Part shown: one piece after another, positions 9,078 to 17,167 of the stretch
Layout of the letters: each line of letters opens with the position of its first letter
Position numbering within the stretch: the stretch's first letter is position 1
Assembly (NCBI GenBank): GCA_031963445.1
Contig: JASSUH010000001.1
Span: 62,001 to 126,000 of the forward strand
DNA length: 64,000 nucleotides
Direction: 5' to 3'
From: JASSUD01 sp031963445
GTDB lineage: Bacteria; Pseudomonadota; Gammaproteobacteria; Burkholderiales; Burkholderiaceae
The notes under the pieces: generated by a model
Database searches by the model: none
Seen by the model: the letters and a program-made list of their open reading frames with translations, nothing else
Told to the model about the DNA's origin: nothing
Program-made: the position numbers and the translations under genes

Positions 9078-9398
9078 TTACGCAAATACCACAGCAATAT
9101 GACCGACTGATGCAGTACTGCGTGCTGGGCCAACGACAATTTGTACATCACGACCAAGTCGTGCTAGACAATCGAGCATCTTCGCTTCGCTGACCCCACG
9201 AAATTGACCGCGCAGCATTTTGGATAATTTTGATTGAGGAATCCCCAAAACATTGGCCGCTTGCTGCTGCTTCCATTTACGACCCTTGATGATTTCATCA
9301 ATCTTAGTCGCAAGCTGTGCTTTGACAAGCATTTCATCGGCGTCGGCCATACCCAAATCGGCGTAAATGTTGTCGGTGCCTTCTTCAATTTCGATCAT
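9078..9398 (-). CDS. HigA-like antitoxin (XRE helix-turn-helix)
   Basis: A 106-aa DNA-binding antitoxin. A helix-turn-helix of the XRE type is visible: WKQQQAANVLGIPQSKLSKM (about residues 42-61), preceded by an acidic N-terminus. This pattern is that of the HTH_37 antitoxins paired with HigB/Gp49-type toxins. It would bind and neutralise the toxin encoded just upstream and repress the shared promoter. Its start overlaps the toxin stop (ATGA), so toxin comes first in the operon, the usual higBA order. The pair separates the traG block from the BrnT-like gene and may stabilise the element. Confidence 0.82.
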   Translation of the reverse strand: MIEIEEGTDNIYADLGMADADEMLVKAQLATKIDEIIKGRKWKQQQAANVLGIPQSKLSKMLRGQFRGVSEAKMLDCLARLGRDVQIVVGPARSTASVGHIAVVFA

Positions 9399-9745
9399 TT
9401 CATTTCCCCTTTAGCGTGCGCCTCTGCTGCTTTCAATCGCTCCCGAATCAAATCCATGTCTGGTTTTGGCGTCGCAATACCATGCGTGGATTTTTTCTGA
9501 AAACAATGGAGCACATAAACCGCTTCACCAAATTTGACAGTATAAACAGCGCGGAACGTACCACCACCTGAACCTTCGACTACTTCAAGGACACCAGCGG
9601 AACCAAAGCCCTTTAGCGGTTTGGCCTGCTCATGCTTTTTCCCAACCTGGGCTTGGTGCAGCGCGTAACCGAACGTGTCTTGAACGTCCTCTGGCATTGA
9701 CTTCAAATCTTTCTTGGCAGAGCCAAGCCAGAATAATTTCTTCAT
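9395..9745 (-). CDS. HigB/RelE-like toxin (phage Gp49 family)
   Basis: A 116-aa basic protein. The signature of the Gp49/HigB toxins is clear: an N-terminal KKDLKSMPEDV helix, KPLKGFGSAGVLEVVEG, then FRAVYTVKFGEAVYVLHCFQKKSTHGIATP (about 65-94). Family members are RelE-fold ribosome-dependent mRNA interferases. It is followed directly by the HigA-like antitoxin. AT-rich DNA with short dyads lies upstream (9746-9790), where the HigA-like protein would be expected to bind. Confidence 0.85.
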   Translation of the reverse strand: MKKLFWLGSAKKDLKSMPEDVQDTFGYALHQAQVGKKHEQAKPLKGFGSAGVLEVVEGSGGGTFRAVYTVKFGEAVYVLHCFQKKSTHGIATPKPDMDLIRERLKAAEAHAKGEMK

Positions 9746-9899
9746 ATGCTATTCTAGTTAAATTATGTCCATATAGGCATAATAATGCAAGCACCCCGTA
9801 GCAAAATTCCTATGCTATCAGACGGGCTTAATTGATTACGCGCCCTACCTTACAATTAAAAATGCCTTTGCTGAGTAGCGATGGTTTACATGTTGCAAA

Positions 9900-10508
9900 T
9901 TATTCGTCAGACGTAATTTCTAATAACCTATTGCCGCCCTTGTTTTCCATATATTGTTGCAAAGCCACGTGCACCATATCCTGAAAATTCTTCCCTTCAG
10001 ATTCTGCGCATGCTTGAATATAGTCCGCAATCTTTGAATCAAAGCGCAAGGTTATATCTGGCTTTTTTACTTCATGCTCGATTTGAAAGCGATTGAATGC
10101 AGATATTTTATGAACCGGATGCGCATGAGAAAAATCATGTTCTAAGCGCGCTGAAATAATACGTATCTCGTTTCGAAGCTTCGCATCGTGTTTGCGTTGC
10201 TTTTCAAATTCTTTTTTTGCCTTATCCGTGAGTACTTTTCCCTCTCGAAGCAGAGCTTGCTCCATTGCGTGTCTTCCTTCTTCTTTACGCTCTGCTCTGT
10301 CCTCAGGAGCTGCCCAGACTACTATTAAGTGCTTTCCTGAATCACTTCTGCCTAAAGTGGTATAGCGCCATACGTCTTCGCCATGTTCACGAATACGTGT
10401 CACCGCGCTCGGATCGAGAAATATGGTAGCAGCTTCTGCAAAGTCCACTTTGTGCATGTATAGGTTATGCGCTGCTTTCTTTGGGTCAAAAGTTATTTTC
10501 ATGGGCAT
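9900..10508 (-). CDS. BrnT-like toxin domain fused to a BrnA-like antitoxin domain
   Basis: A 202-aa protein. Residues 3-66 read as the first part of a BrnT (DUF497) RelE-fold toxin: ITFDPKKAAHNLYMHKVDF, then RYTTLGRSDSGKHLIVVWAA. The last strand of that fold, IRIISAR (115-121), comes only after about 45 inserted, very charged residues (68-114). Residues 150-190 (DITLRFDSKIADYIQA... and a final helix) look like the ribbon-helix-helix end of BrnA. BrnT and BrnA are normally separate, toxin first. Here they are in one frame, which may give a self-neutralised toxin or an autoregulator. The start overlaps the stop of a short upstream frame (TAATG). Domain calls are by eye. Confidence 0.68.
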   Translation of the reverse strand: MPMKITFDPKKAAHNLYMHKVDFAEAATIFLDPSAVTRIREHGEDVWRYTTLGRSDSGKHLIVVWAAPEDRAERKEEGRHAMEQALLREGKVLTDKAKKEFEKQRKHDAKLRNEIRIISARLEHDFSHAHPVHKISAFNRFQIEHEVKKPDITLRFDSKIADYIQACAESEGKNFQDMVHVALQQYMENKGGNRLLEITSDE

Positions 10509-10633
10509 TAGTCAAAAATAGGACGCGGGGAAACGTGGAAAATTTCGGCCTTACGCCAAGCGCTTACGGACACATTGTAGCCAGCGAGCCACTCTTGTAA
10601 AGCATTTTTGCTCCCACACAATATAAATACCAT
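10508..10633 (-). CDS. Short reading frame coupled to the BrnT-like gene (possible gene remnant)
   Basis: A 41-codon frame whose TAA overlaps the BrnT-like ATG (TAATG). The second part reads LQEWLAGYNVSVSAWRKAEI and ends with a Pro-Arg-Pro-Ile-Phe-Asp tail, which has protein-like composition. The first ten residues look like run-on from non-coding DNA, and there is no ribosome site. It is most likely the C-terminal end of a deleted upstream gene that was translationally coupled. Family unknown. Confidence 0.3.
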   Translation of the reverse strand: MVFILCGSKNALQEWLAGYNVSVSAWRKAEIFHVSPRPIFD

Positions 10634-10949
10634 ATCTATAAAAGAATATCCTGAACGGCTTTTCTACTTTTTAACCGTACTTTTATTTAGCCGATATCTA
10701 ATACTCTTGTGTGGCATGCGAGTTGTTTTCTTGGAAAAATTTCCAAAAATCAACCACGTTAATCTTCTTCCTAGATCTTGCGATCCGATTTTAATAAATA
10801 CCATTAAGGACTGCAGAGTATTCTTAGTAAAAGATTTGACAAATTCTTGCGGTCGTGGCTACATGTAGGCTGGGTGCACAAAACACCTGATGAGAAAAGA
10901 CGTTGTCATCATTCTGTTGGCAGCGTTTGTCCTTTGGTTTTGCTTCAAA
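10634..10949. other. Gap without a convincing gene
   Basis: AT-rich DNA between the minus-strand BrnT-like unit and the structured leader at 10950. An 86-codon plus-strand frame (10608-10868) lacks a ribosome site and has non-protein-like composition. I see nothing else except the probable promoter region of the following cassette. Confidence 0.4.
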
Positions 10950-11113
10950 GGGCGGGAGAGTGCGTGTGTTTAGTAGGCTGATCCCCTTCTAGACCAATAA
11001 CTTGATGAAAGTATCCCCCGAAAGGGGTGTTGCTTTCTGAAAGGAATAGGCTCGCCGTCTCATCACGGTTTTGTGCTCCCGCCCACCCGTATTCCGTCAC
11101 AAAAGCGGAATAC
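10950..11113 (+). ncRNA. Structured 5' leader RNA of the first cassette (candidate)
   Basis: GGGCGGGAG (10950-10958) is the exact complement of CTCCCGCCC (11076-11084) and would close a domain of about 135 nt. Inside it, CCCC (11016-11019) and GGGG (11024-11027) flank a GAAA tetraloop. After it, GTATTCCG (11089-11096) pairs with CGGAATAC (11106-11113), only 24 bases before the ATG at 11137. Three stacked helices in a non-coding leader suggest a cis-regulatory RNA. I do not recognise a known riboswitch class. Confidence 0.5.
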
Positions 11114-11136
11114 AGAGTCTCGATGAGGAGCAAGAC

Positions 11137-11400
11137 ATGTTTTGCATTCAATCTTACCCACACCCCCCAAGTAATTCTTCTTTATCCCCTCGCACTACAC
11201 TCGTCAAGCCTTCTAGGCGCGCAGTCTTTTTAAGCAACGTACGGCGCTCCGCCGTTTCAACCCTACCTTGTTCTTCTGCGGCACTTTTCCGTAGCAGATT
11301 CTCTAAAGCCGCCTGTGCTCAAAGCAAGCCATTCTCTGTCAGCTTGGTTCAAGCAGAGCGAGATAGTTTTGCTACGCCCTGTTTGCTAACGCATAACTAG
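11137..11400 (+). CDS. Small Ser/Pro-rich protein, first gene of the cassette
   Basis: An 87-aa frame with a GAGGAG site 9 bases before the ATG. It starts MFCIQSYPHPPSNSSLSP, resembling the start of the first cassette gene at 46,733 (MYLWHSYPDPP...), and is Ser/Arg-rich with no membrane segment. The counterpart is 245 aa long, so this copy may be truncated or frameshifted. The DNA between its stop and the next gene holds another 47-codon frame (11409-11552) that ends overlapping the next ATG and could be the displaced C-terminal part. Function unknown. Confidence 0.45.
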   Translation: MFCIQSYPHPPSNSSLSPRTTLVKPSRRAVFLSNVRRSAVSTLPCSSAALFRSRFSKAACAQSKPFSVSLVQAERDSFATPCLLTHN

Positions 11401-11408
11401 GGGGCTGC

Positions 11409-11552
11409 TATGCGAATCTTAGCTGCAATAGCAGCAGTGCCTGGTCGCCTTCACAAAAAGGTACTGCAAGCTTACGAAACCCATAAATCAGAAGCGTTAG
11501 CGAGGGGATGCCACGTTATATCTCCTTCTTACCAACTAAGGAGGGGAAGATG
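11409..11552 (+). CDS. Short frame coupled to the next gene (possible remnant)
   Basis: A 47-codon frame beginning MRILAAIAAVPGRLHKKVLQ and ending in TGA, which overlaps the ATG at 11550. Its first codons lie within an inverted repeat, GCTGCTAT (11404-11411) with ATAGCAGC (11428-11435). It may couple translation of the next gene, as the 46,733 gene does for its partner, or be the out-of-frame tail of the 11,137 gene. Evidence is weak. Confidence 0.25.
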
Positions 11553-12749
11553 ATTGAATTCGGTTTAACCAACGTAGCGAAACCTTCGTTTACTCCACCG
11601 ATCAAGAAACAGGAACCTCCTGCACCTCAAAACTTCGAGGTTGGCTATGTCGGAACACTTAACCTAATCGGCTGTGATGAAAGTGTGGGATATGAGATAG
11701 CACTTGAAGCCAAACCTTCTTATGCCTCACTTTCTGATTCAAAAGCGCTTGATAGCGAAGGGCTTAATACTGATGAGGGAGACGGCCATGCTGAATCAGC
11801 AAATAAAAACGATACCGCTAGTGTACTGAGGTGCTTTGATTTCAATGTTCACCCAGCCATACAGACAGTTAGTCAAAGTCAACAGCAAGAAACTCAAGCC
11901 GCTGATAGCGAATCAATCGCAGAGAGCATTGAGTTTGATGCAGACAACATTGCCTATGCGTTCACCAAATTCGATGCCATTCTCTTATCGATGCAAAGGG
12001 GCGAGTATGGAAACCTGCCTGGCTTTGAGAAAGATTGCAAAGAAATTAAATCTTTAAAGAAAAACTTGGTTGGGCTTACAAATGGCCTAGAAGACATCAA
12101 GGAAATTTTTAAAGATGAATCTCTTTTTGAAAAGATTCCTGAAAATATCTCTCAAGAAAATTTGCAGTCTCTGATAAATAGAATGACAAAAGTAGAGAGG
12201 GCTTTAAAACCTTTAAAGTCTACACTGCAAAATATAAAAGAAATCAATCAATCGCTTAAAGCTAAATTACCTACTAAAACCCAAGCCTATCTTTGGCGGA
12301 CGGTGACTTTCGCTGCCTCAATTGCAAGTATAGCGCTAGCCGCGCTCTCTATCCCGGCAGCAATAATAACGATACCTATTGCTCTCATTGGCTATGGCTG
12401 GGAAACGCGAAATTTTTTTCTAGAGCGAAAAATAGAAAAATGGGATGCGTTTGAAAGCACCTTAGAGAACTTTAAAAAATATAACCCTATTAAGGAGAAA
12501 AAAGTGATGGAGGCTGTTTCAAAACTTAGCAATAGTTTGAGCACCGCCACTCAAGCTAATCAAGTCACGGCTGACAAAGTTAACAAATTAGAAGCCATTT
12601 TAGAAAAAATGCAAGCCAGACTGGAAACAGTAGAAGCAGAAAATGAAGCGCTCAAAGCACAGATTGGTAACACACCATCTACAGCTACTTTAACCAATAA
12701 ATCAGAGAAGGAGCAAAAAACTGAACCTAAGCTGACATTGGTTGCTTAA
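11550..12749 (+). CDS. Bilobed-membrane, coiled-coil protein (cassette partner; candidate effector)
   Basis: A 399-aa protein of unknown family. The N-terminus GLTNVAKPSFTPPIKKQ matches TNIARPAFIPLIGKQ of the protein at 47,467, so the two are paralogues. A Ser/Gln-rich region follows, then helical segments (about 150-240). Next come two adjacent hydrophobic helices (about 251-282) split by Pro-Ala-Ala, and a C-terminal coiled coil (about 325-380). The double hydrophobic hairpin without a signal peptide resembles inclusion-membrane (Inc) proteins. The ATG at 11550 is chosen for its AAGGAGGGG site (11538-11546). A secreted host-membrane role is inference only. Confidence 0.7.
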   Translation: MIEFGLTNVAKPSFTPPIKKQEPPAPQNFEVGYVGTLNLIGCDESVGYEIALEAKPSYASLSDSKALDSEGLNTDEGDGHAESANKNDTASVLRCFDFNVHPAIQTVSQSQQQETQAADSESIAESIEFDADNIAYAFTKFDAILLSMQRGEYGNLPGFEKDCKEIKSLKKNLVGLTNGLEDIKEIFKDESLFEKIPENISQENLQSLINRMTKVERALKPLKSTLQNIKEINQSLKAKLPTKTQAYLWRTVTFAASIASIALAALSIPAAIITIPIALIGYGWETRNFFLERKIEKWDAFESTLENFKKYNPIKEKKVMEAVSKLSNSLSTATQANQVTADKVNKLEAILEKMQARLETVEAENEALKAQIGNTPSTATLTNKSEKEQKTEPKLTLVA

Positions 12750-12849
12750 CACAAATTTAAGCGGCGCTACGCCGTATAGCATCGCGCATTAGTGATGCGA
12801 AAGAGAAGTCTAATGGCCTGATCAACCAATTAGACATTTATCTTCCCTC

Positions 12850-12875
12850 CGCCAGGCTGATGCATCAGCCTGGCG
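12850..12875. terminator. Perfect 26-bp palindrome, probable terminator
   Basis: CGCCAGGCTGATG at 12850-12862 is followed directly by its exact complement to 12875, with no loop. A GCGGGATTCTTTT stretch follows. It lies 100 bases after the 11,550 gene and could end its transcript. A perfect palindrome could also be a protein-binding site for the permease gene downstream. The wider gap (12,750-13,090) holds two smaller hairpins (GGCG..CGCC near 12,762; GCATCGCG..GATGC near 12,779) and no gene. Confidence 0.5.
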
Positions 12876-13090
12876 CGGGATTCTTTTATCTAGATTCTCA
12901 CAACTATGATAACCACAAAGCCACGGCGGATTTTTGTCATTCTTAGTGGGCCAGCTTGGCATCTCGTTGAAGGGTTCGATTTCTATGTTTCTGCGTGTTG
13001 TGCTGTTTCTTTTGTTTCTGCTTTTTTTTCTGTGGGTCATCTCACCGCCCAGTTATTAAAACCAGTGGGTATTTTCAAGGCAGGCTGCTC

Positions 13091-14677
13091 ATGGATAAAG
13101 TAATAAAAAGGCATATTGGCCTGACTTCGTTAGTGATGACAGGATTAGGTTCTATTCTTGGCTCGGGGTGGTTATTTGGCGCGTGGCGAGCGGCAAAGAT
13201 TGCTGGGCCAGCAGCGATTGTGGCGTGGATGATTGGCGCAGCTGTGATTCTAATGATCGCGCTAACCTATGCAGAATTGGGTGCTATGTTTCCTGAGTCA
13301 GGCGGCATGGTGCGGTATGCTTACTACTCGCATGGCCCATTAACCGGATTTATTAGCGCGTGGGCAAATTGGATTGCCATTGTCTCGGTTATTCCTATCG
13401 AAGCTGAGGCATCGATTCAATATATGAGTTCGTGGCGCTGGCAATGGGCGCAAAATTTATATGCAGATGGTTCGTTGCAGCCTAGCGGCTTAGTGCTCTC
13501 AGGCTTACTGATTATTGTCTACTTTCTTTTAAATTACTGGGGGGCAAAAGCACTGCTGCGAGCAAATTTTGCGATTACACTTTTCAAGTTTGTCGTTCCC
13601 ATCATTACTGCTGTTGTGCTCATAGCCAGTAGCTTTCATACAAGCCATCTGGACTTATATAGTGCGCATAATTTTGCCCCTTACGGCTGGTCGGCGGTGT
13701 TGACTGCGGTAGCGACAAGCGGTGTCATCATGAGTTTCAACGGCTTTCAAAGTCCGATTAACCTGGCAGGCGAAGCAAAAAACCCGACTTGGAATGTGCC
13801 ATTTGCAGTGATTAGTTCAATTTTGATATCACTGGTCATCTATCTACTGCTTCAGGTAGCTTTTATTAGCGCCGTGGCGCCAGCCGATGTAACAGGAGGA
13901 TGGAGTAACCTAGAGTTCAGCTCTCCTTTTGCGCAACTGGCGATTGCATTCAATCTAAATTGGCTTGCGATGTTGTTATATCTCGATGCCTTTGCCAGCC
14001 CAAGCGGGACAGGCATCATCTATATGGCCACGACCTCGCGCATGATCTACGCCTTAGAGCGCAATCATACGTTGCCAAGGATTTTTGGTCGGGTTCATCC
14101 ACTCTATGGCGTGCCACGTCCCGCCATGTGGCTCAATCTTGGCGTGGCTTTTCTGTTTATGTTTTTTTTCCGTGGCTGGAGTGCGTTAGCGGCGGTCATT
14201 TCAGTGATGACAGTCATTTCTTATCTCACTGGCCCCATTAGCTTAATGGCGCTGCGCCGCTCATCACCTGAGCGCCAATGGCCACTGCGTATTCCAGGCA
14301 TGCAGGTGATTGCACCCGTCGCATTTATTTTTGCTTCTTTGATTCTGTACGGCGCGCATTGGCCATTAACCGGAAAAATTATTGTACTCATCATCGTTGC
14401 GCTGCCTTTCTATTTTTATTACCAATTGAAGGATGATCGGGCCAATCATCATTGGGGCGCGGCGCTTAAGAGCGCATGGTGGCTTATTGCTTATCTGCCT
14501 ATGATGGCGCTGGTGTCATATTGCGGTAGTACAGAGTTTGGCGGGAGAAATTTAATCCCCTTTGGTTGGGATATATGCGTGGTGGCGATCTTATCGCTAG
14601 CATTCTATTCTTGGGGAATCAGAAGCTTCTATCCTATGAACTGGGACGAAAGTAGAGCACAGTTAGAGCAGATTTAA
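13091..14677 (+). CDS. APC-family amino acid permease
   Basis: A 528-aa inner-membrane transporter of the amino acid-polyamine-organocation superfamily, with about 12-14 hydrophobic segments. The first helix carries the substrate-binding GLGSILGSGWLFG motif (about residues 17-29). TYAELGAMFPESGGMVRYAY (about 60-79) and the SFNGFQSPINLAGEAKNP block are those of YveA-like aspartate/proton symporters, but substrate cannot be fixed from sequence. I chose the ATG at 13,091 because the 32 preceding in-frame codons read as Cys/Phe-rich non-family sequence. For an intracellular bacterium it would import host amino acids. It stands alone among accessory genes. Confidence 0.85.
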   Translation: MDKVIKRHIGLTSLVMTGLGSILGSGWLFGAWRAAKIAGPAAIVAWMIGAAVILMIALTYAELGAMFPESGGMVRYAYYSHGPLTGFISAWANWIAIVSVIPIEAEASIQYMSSWRWQWAQNLYADGSLQPSGLVLSGLLIIVYFLLNYWGAKALLRANFAITLFKFVVPIITAVVLIASSFHTSHLDLYSAHNFAPYGWSAVLTAVATSGVIMSFNGFQSPINLAGEAKNPTWNVPFAVISSILISLVIYLLLQVAFISAVAPADVTGGWSNLEFSSPFAQLAIAFNLNWLAMLLYLDAFASPSGTGIIYMATTSRMIYALERNHTLPRIFGRVHPLYGVPRPAMWLNLGVAFLFMFFFRGWSALAAVISVMTVISYLTGPISLMALRRSSPERQWPLRIPGMQVIAPVAFIFASLILYGAHWPLTGKIIVLIIVALPFYFYYQLKDDRANHHWGAALKSAWWLIAYLPMMALVSYCGSTEFGGRNLIPFGWDICVVAILSLAFYSWGIRSFYPMNWDESRAQLEQI

Positions 14678-14939
14678 TAACTGTGCGCTTATTCCAAGAC
14701 AGGCTTGGGTGAGCATAGAATTCAAGCTCAAACTGGGATGCTAGTTAGCAGCAGAGGAAGATAATTCACGCAGCATTTCACTCTTTAAACAGAGTAAACC
14801 TTACTTTGTCCGGTAATTTCCCGTAATGCCCGTACTATATTTTTGTTATTAAGCTGAGGCTGCCTTAGATTAATAACTTTTTTTTGGAGCAAGAAAAGCC
14901 TTCGCAATTAAAAAGAATGAGCTAAGAGTAAATGAGGAA

Positions 14940-15824
14940 TTAAGCTGCTCGGAAAGCAGGTAATGCACCGGCTATTTCATTCATAGCGCCAGCATATTTA
15001 TTAAATTTCCCATAGGCACTTCTCAGCATTGCTGAAGAGAATATGTTACCAATAAGTAAAACGGCAAAGTAGTATGGATGCTTGTCGAAATATCCCTTAA
15101 ATGTCATCGTAAGGAGCATGATTAAAGCAGCAGAATTGAAGAAGGTATCCGTATATTTACCAACTTTACCCAGTAGTTCCAACTGCTCCGCTCTGATGCG
15201 TAATGTGGTTTGGGTTAATATCAAGCTAGAATTGGCTTGATTTAGTTCTTCAATAGTGACGAATCGACCTTGTTCTCCTTCTCCTTCAAAAACAGGGAAG
15301 ACTTTTACGTTCTCTTTTAGAAGATTGGCTTGCTTACCCAAATTGACAGCCACGCCATTCAACATCAAATAAGACATACCCATAAAAGCAAGCAACCAAC
15401 CGAAATAATTTGGATGCTCATCGAGATGCCCTTCCACCTTCATTGTCACTAAGGCTGCCAAAGCGCTTAAATTAAATGCGACAGAACCTGCTCTAGCATA
15501 GCGTCCCTGTCGCTTAAAATCATCGACCAGATTGTGCAGGGATTCCGCTTGGCTTCTGAGTAGCGCAGGCTTTCCCTGCCTTAATTGTTCAGCAGTAATA
15601 AAAAATCTTCCTGTTTGCTCTCCCTGCTCTTCCCCCTGAGGTTGCTCTGGCATTTGCTCATTAAAGGAGGGAGCTATAGGCTCATCATTGGGGATAGGAA
15701 TGCGAACCTCTTCCTCAGCAGCGTCATTTACTCGTTCCTCTGGCGACTGCGGGTTAATAGATTGATAGCCAGCGGAGAAACCTGGATTTAACCGTGAAGA
15801 AGAAGTAGCTGAGGTAGAAAACAT
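14940..15824 (-). CDS. Unknown protein with two duplicated membrane-hairpin modules
   Basis: A 294-aa protein. Residues 1-70 are a polar, Ser/Glu/Pro-rich, probably disordered N-terminus. Residues 72-179 and 186-291 are an internal repeat. Each starts Gly-Arg-Phe plus an ITAEQLRQ / TIEELNQ helix, then a long amphipathic helix, then two hydrophobic segments separated by a short HLDEHPNYF / YFDKHPYYF loop. The architecture is therefore two bilobed hairpins. I know of no family. The lack of a signal peptide and the low-complexity N-terminus are compatible with a secreted effector, as proposed for its neighbours. No clear ribosome site precedes the ATG. Confidence 0.65.
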   Translation of the reverse strand: MFSTSATSSSRLNPGFSAGYQSINPQSPEERVNDAAEEEVRIPIPNDEPIAPSFNEQMPEQPQGEEQGEQTGRFFITAEQLRQGKPALLRSQAESLHNLVDDFKRQGRYARAGSVAFNLSALAALVTMKVEGHLDEHPNYFGWLLAFMGMSYLMLNGVAVNLGKQANLLKENVKVFPVFEGEGEQGRFVTIEELNQANSSLILTQTTLRIRAEQLELLGKVGKYTDTFFNSAALIMLLTMTFKGYFDKHPYYFAVLLIGNIFSSAMLRSAYGKFNKYAGAMNEIAGALPAFRAA

Positions 15825-15878
15825 AAGGGTGATATGAGGCTATAAAATGTTGGTTATAGAAAAACCGCTTATCAAAAT

Positions 15879-15918
15879 AAAACAGCCCTCGGTTCAACAA
15901 ATCACAGAGGGCTGTTTT
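15879..15918 (-). terminator. Strong terminator of the 16,013 gene (bidirectional)
   Basis: AAAACAGCCCTC (15879-15890) pairs perfectly over 12 bp with GAGGGCTGTTTT (15907-15918). A-run and T-run on both sides let it act in both directions. It lies about 95 bases past the stop of the minus-strand gene ending at 16,013. Confidence 0.8.
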
Positions 15919-16012
15919 ATAGGTCAGGGGAACCTAAGGCTAAAGAGCTAAAGATGTAAATCCTTCCCAGTCTTTTGCTTCGAGACATAGCTTATCAATT
16001 AAGAATAAGTTA

Positions 16013-17167
16013 TTAACCTATTTTCAATAAACCTTGATTAAGGAGCATTGTTATAGTCTCCTGCGCAGCACGCTTTGCTGCTTCTTGAACCATTGCTTCA
16101 ACTTCTTTGCGGCTTACTAGCTGATCTTCCGGATCAACAGAGGCGGGACGAGCAGGCGGACTAGCTTCTAGATTGACTGGTGTAAGAATCGCATCAGTTG
16201 AGTGTCTACGTGAATGGCCGTTAAGCTGATCAAGAAGCGGCCCTGCTTTATCAACAAACTGATCAAATTTATCGAATTTAGTACTTAGTTCTTGATTCTG
16301 TTTTTGTAATGCTTGCAGCTCTGATTTAAGACCTTCACTTGCTTGATTAAATGTTTTGTTGTCTACGTTAGTAGCAGTACGCGGTACACCGTACATATCT
16401 CTTTCCTCTGATAGAAATTGGTTCAGTGGAATAATTATATCTTTTATATTTTCTGCAATTTTTATGTTTTCTTCTCTTCTATCAGAAAACATATCCATAA
16501 TGCCTCTCACTGAAGAGATTGCGATTGTGCTAACAGATCCTGCGATAGGAGGTAATCCACATGCCCCAAAGAGTCCGTTAATAATTAAAGTAAGAAGATT
16601 TAGCTTCTTGTCAGTGGACGGTGTGACAAAAGGCTTGGAATCAGTATCAGTCAATGATTTAACTGTTTCTCCAAGCTGCTGAATTCTGTGAGCAATTTGT
16701 GCGGCGAAATTTTTTTCAGCTTCTTCTGCGTTTATGGAATTGCCTTGCTCATCTTCAGACGCTTCAAAACCAAGCTCGATCTGTTTAACAAAATCGCAGA
16801 CAATCTTAGCTGCCTCAATAAGCCCACTTTTAATTTTTTCTTCTTCTGGACTCTCGAACCAACGATTATCTATTTGGTTATACAGCTCTTTGACAGAATC
16901 TAAGTTGACCAAGAGAAATTGGAAGGGTTCGCCTAAACCGTCTTCTATTGCTACGCTATCGGGGAGAATATTGCTGAAAAATGCGTTTCCATCCAAACCG
17001 CGTTGAACTAAGGATTCGTTGCTTTGCGGCGATAAAGAATCGATCTCTATAATGCGAGCGGCTTGTTCACTACTCTCCGCTACTACGGCCCGCGGTTTTT
17101 CCTGAACAGGACTAGGACAACGAAGAGTTGGCTCTGTTACCGATAATACTTGCATGTATCCAGACAT
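16013..17167 (-). CDS. Unknown coiled-coil protein with one hydrophobic hairpin
   Basis: A 384-aa protein. The ATG at 17,167 follows an AAAGGGGGCAG site; an upstream in-frame ATG lacks one. The N-terminus (1-60) is polar and Pro/Ser-rich, residues 90-165 are helical and acidic, and a hydrophobic double segment spans about 189-222 (LLTLIINGLFGACGLPPIAG, then a second arm). A coiled coil (about 270-315) and an Arg/Ser linker to a helical end follow. The order (disordered, helical, bilobed membrane, coiled coil) is shared with the proteins at 11,550, 17,836 and 47,467 although sequence identity is low. Function unknown; effector-like by architecture. Confidence 0.6.
   Translation of the reverse strand: MSGYMQVLSVTEPTLRCPSPVQEKPRAVVAESSEQAARIIEIDSLSPQSNESLVQRGLDGNAFFSNILPDSVAIEDGLGEPFQFLLVNLDSVKELYNQIDNRWFESPEEEKIKSGLIEAAKIVCDFVKQIELGFEASEDEQGNSINAEEAEKNFAAQIAHRIQQLGETVKSLTDTDSKPFVTPSTDKKLNLLTLIINGLFGACGLPPIAGSVSTIAISSVRGIMDMFSDRREENIKIAENIKDIIIPLNQFLSEERDMYGVPRTATNVDNKTFNQASEGLKSELQALQKQNQELSTKFDKFDQFVDKAGPLLDQLNGHSRRHSTDAILTPVNLEASPPARPASVDPEDQLVSRKEVEAMVQEAAKRAAQETITMLLNQGLLKIG

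Noticed and set aside
10608..10868. 86-codon plus-strand frame in the gap before the first cassette
   Set aside because: No ribosome site and no protein-like pattern; overlaps the remnant on the other strand.
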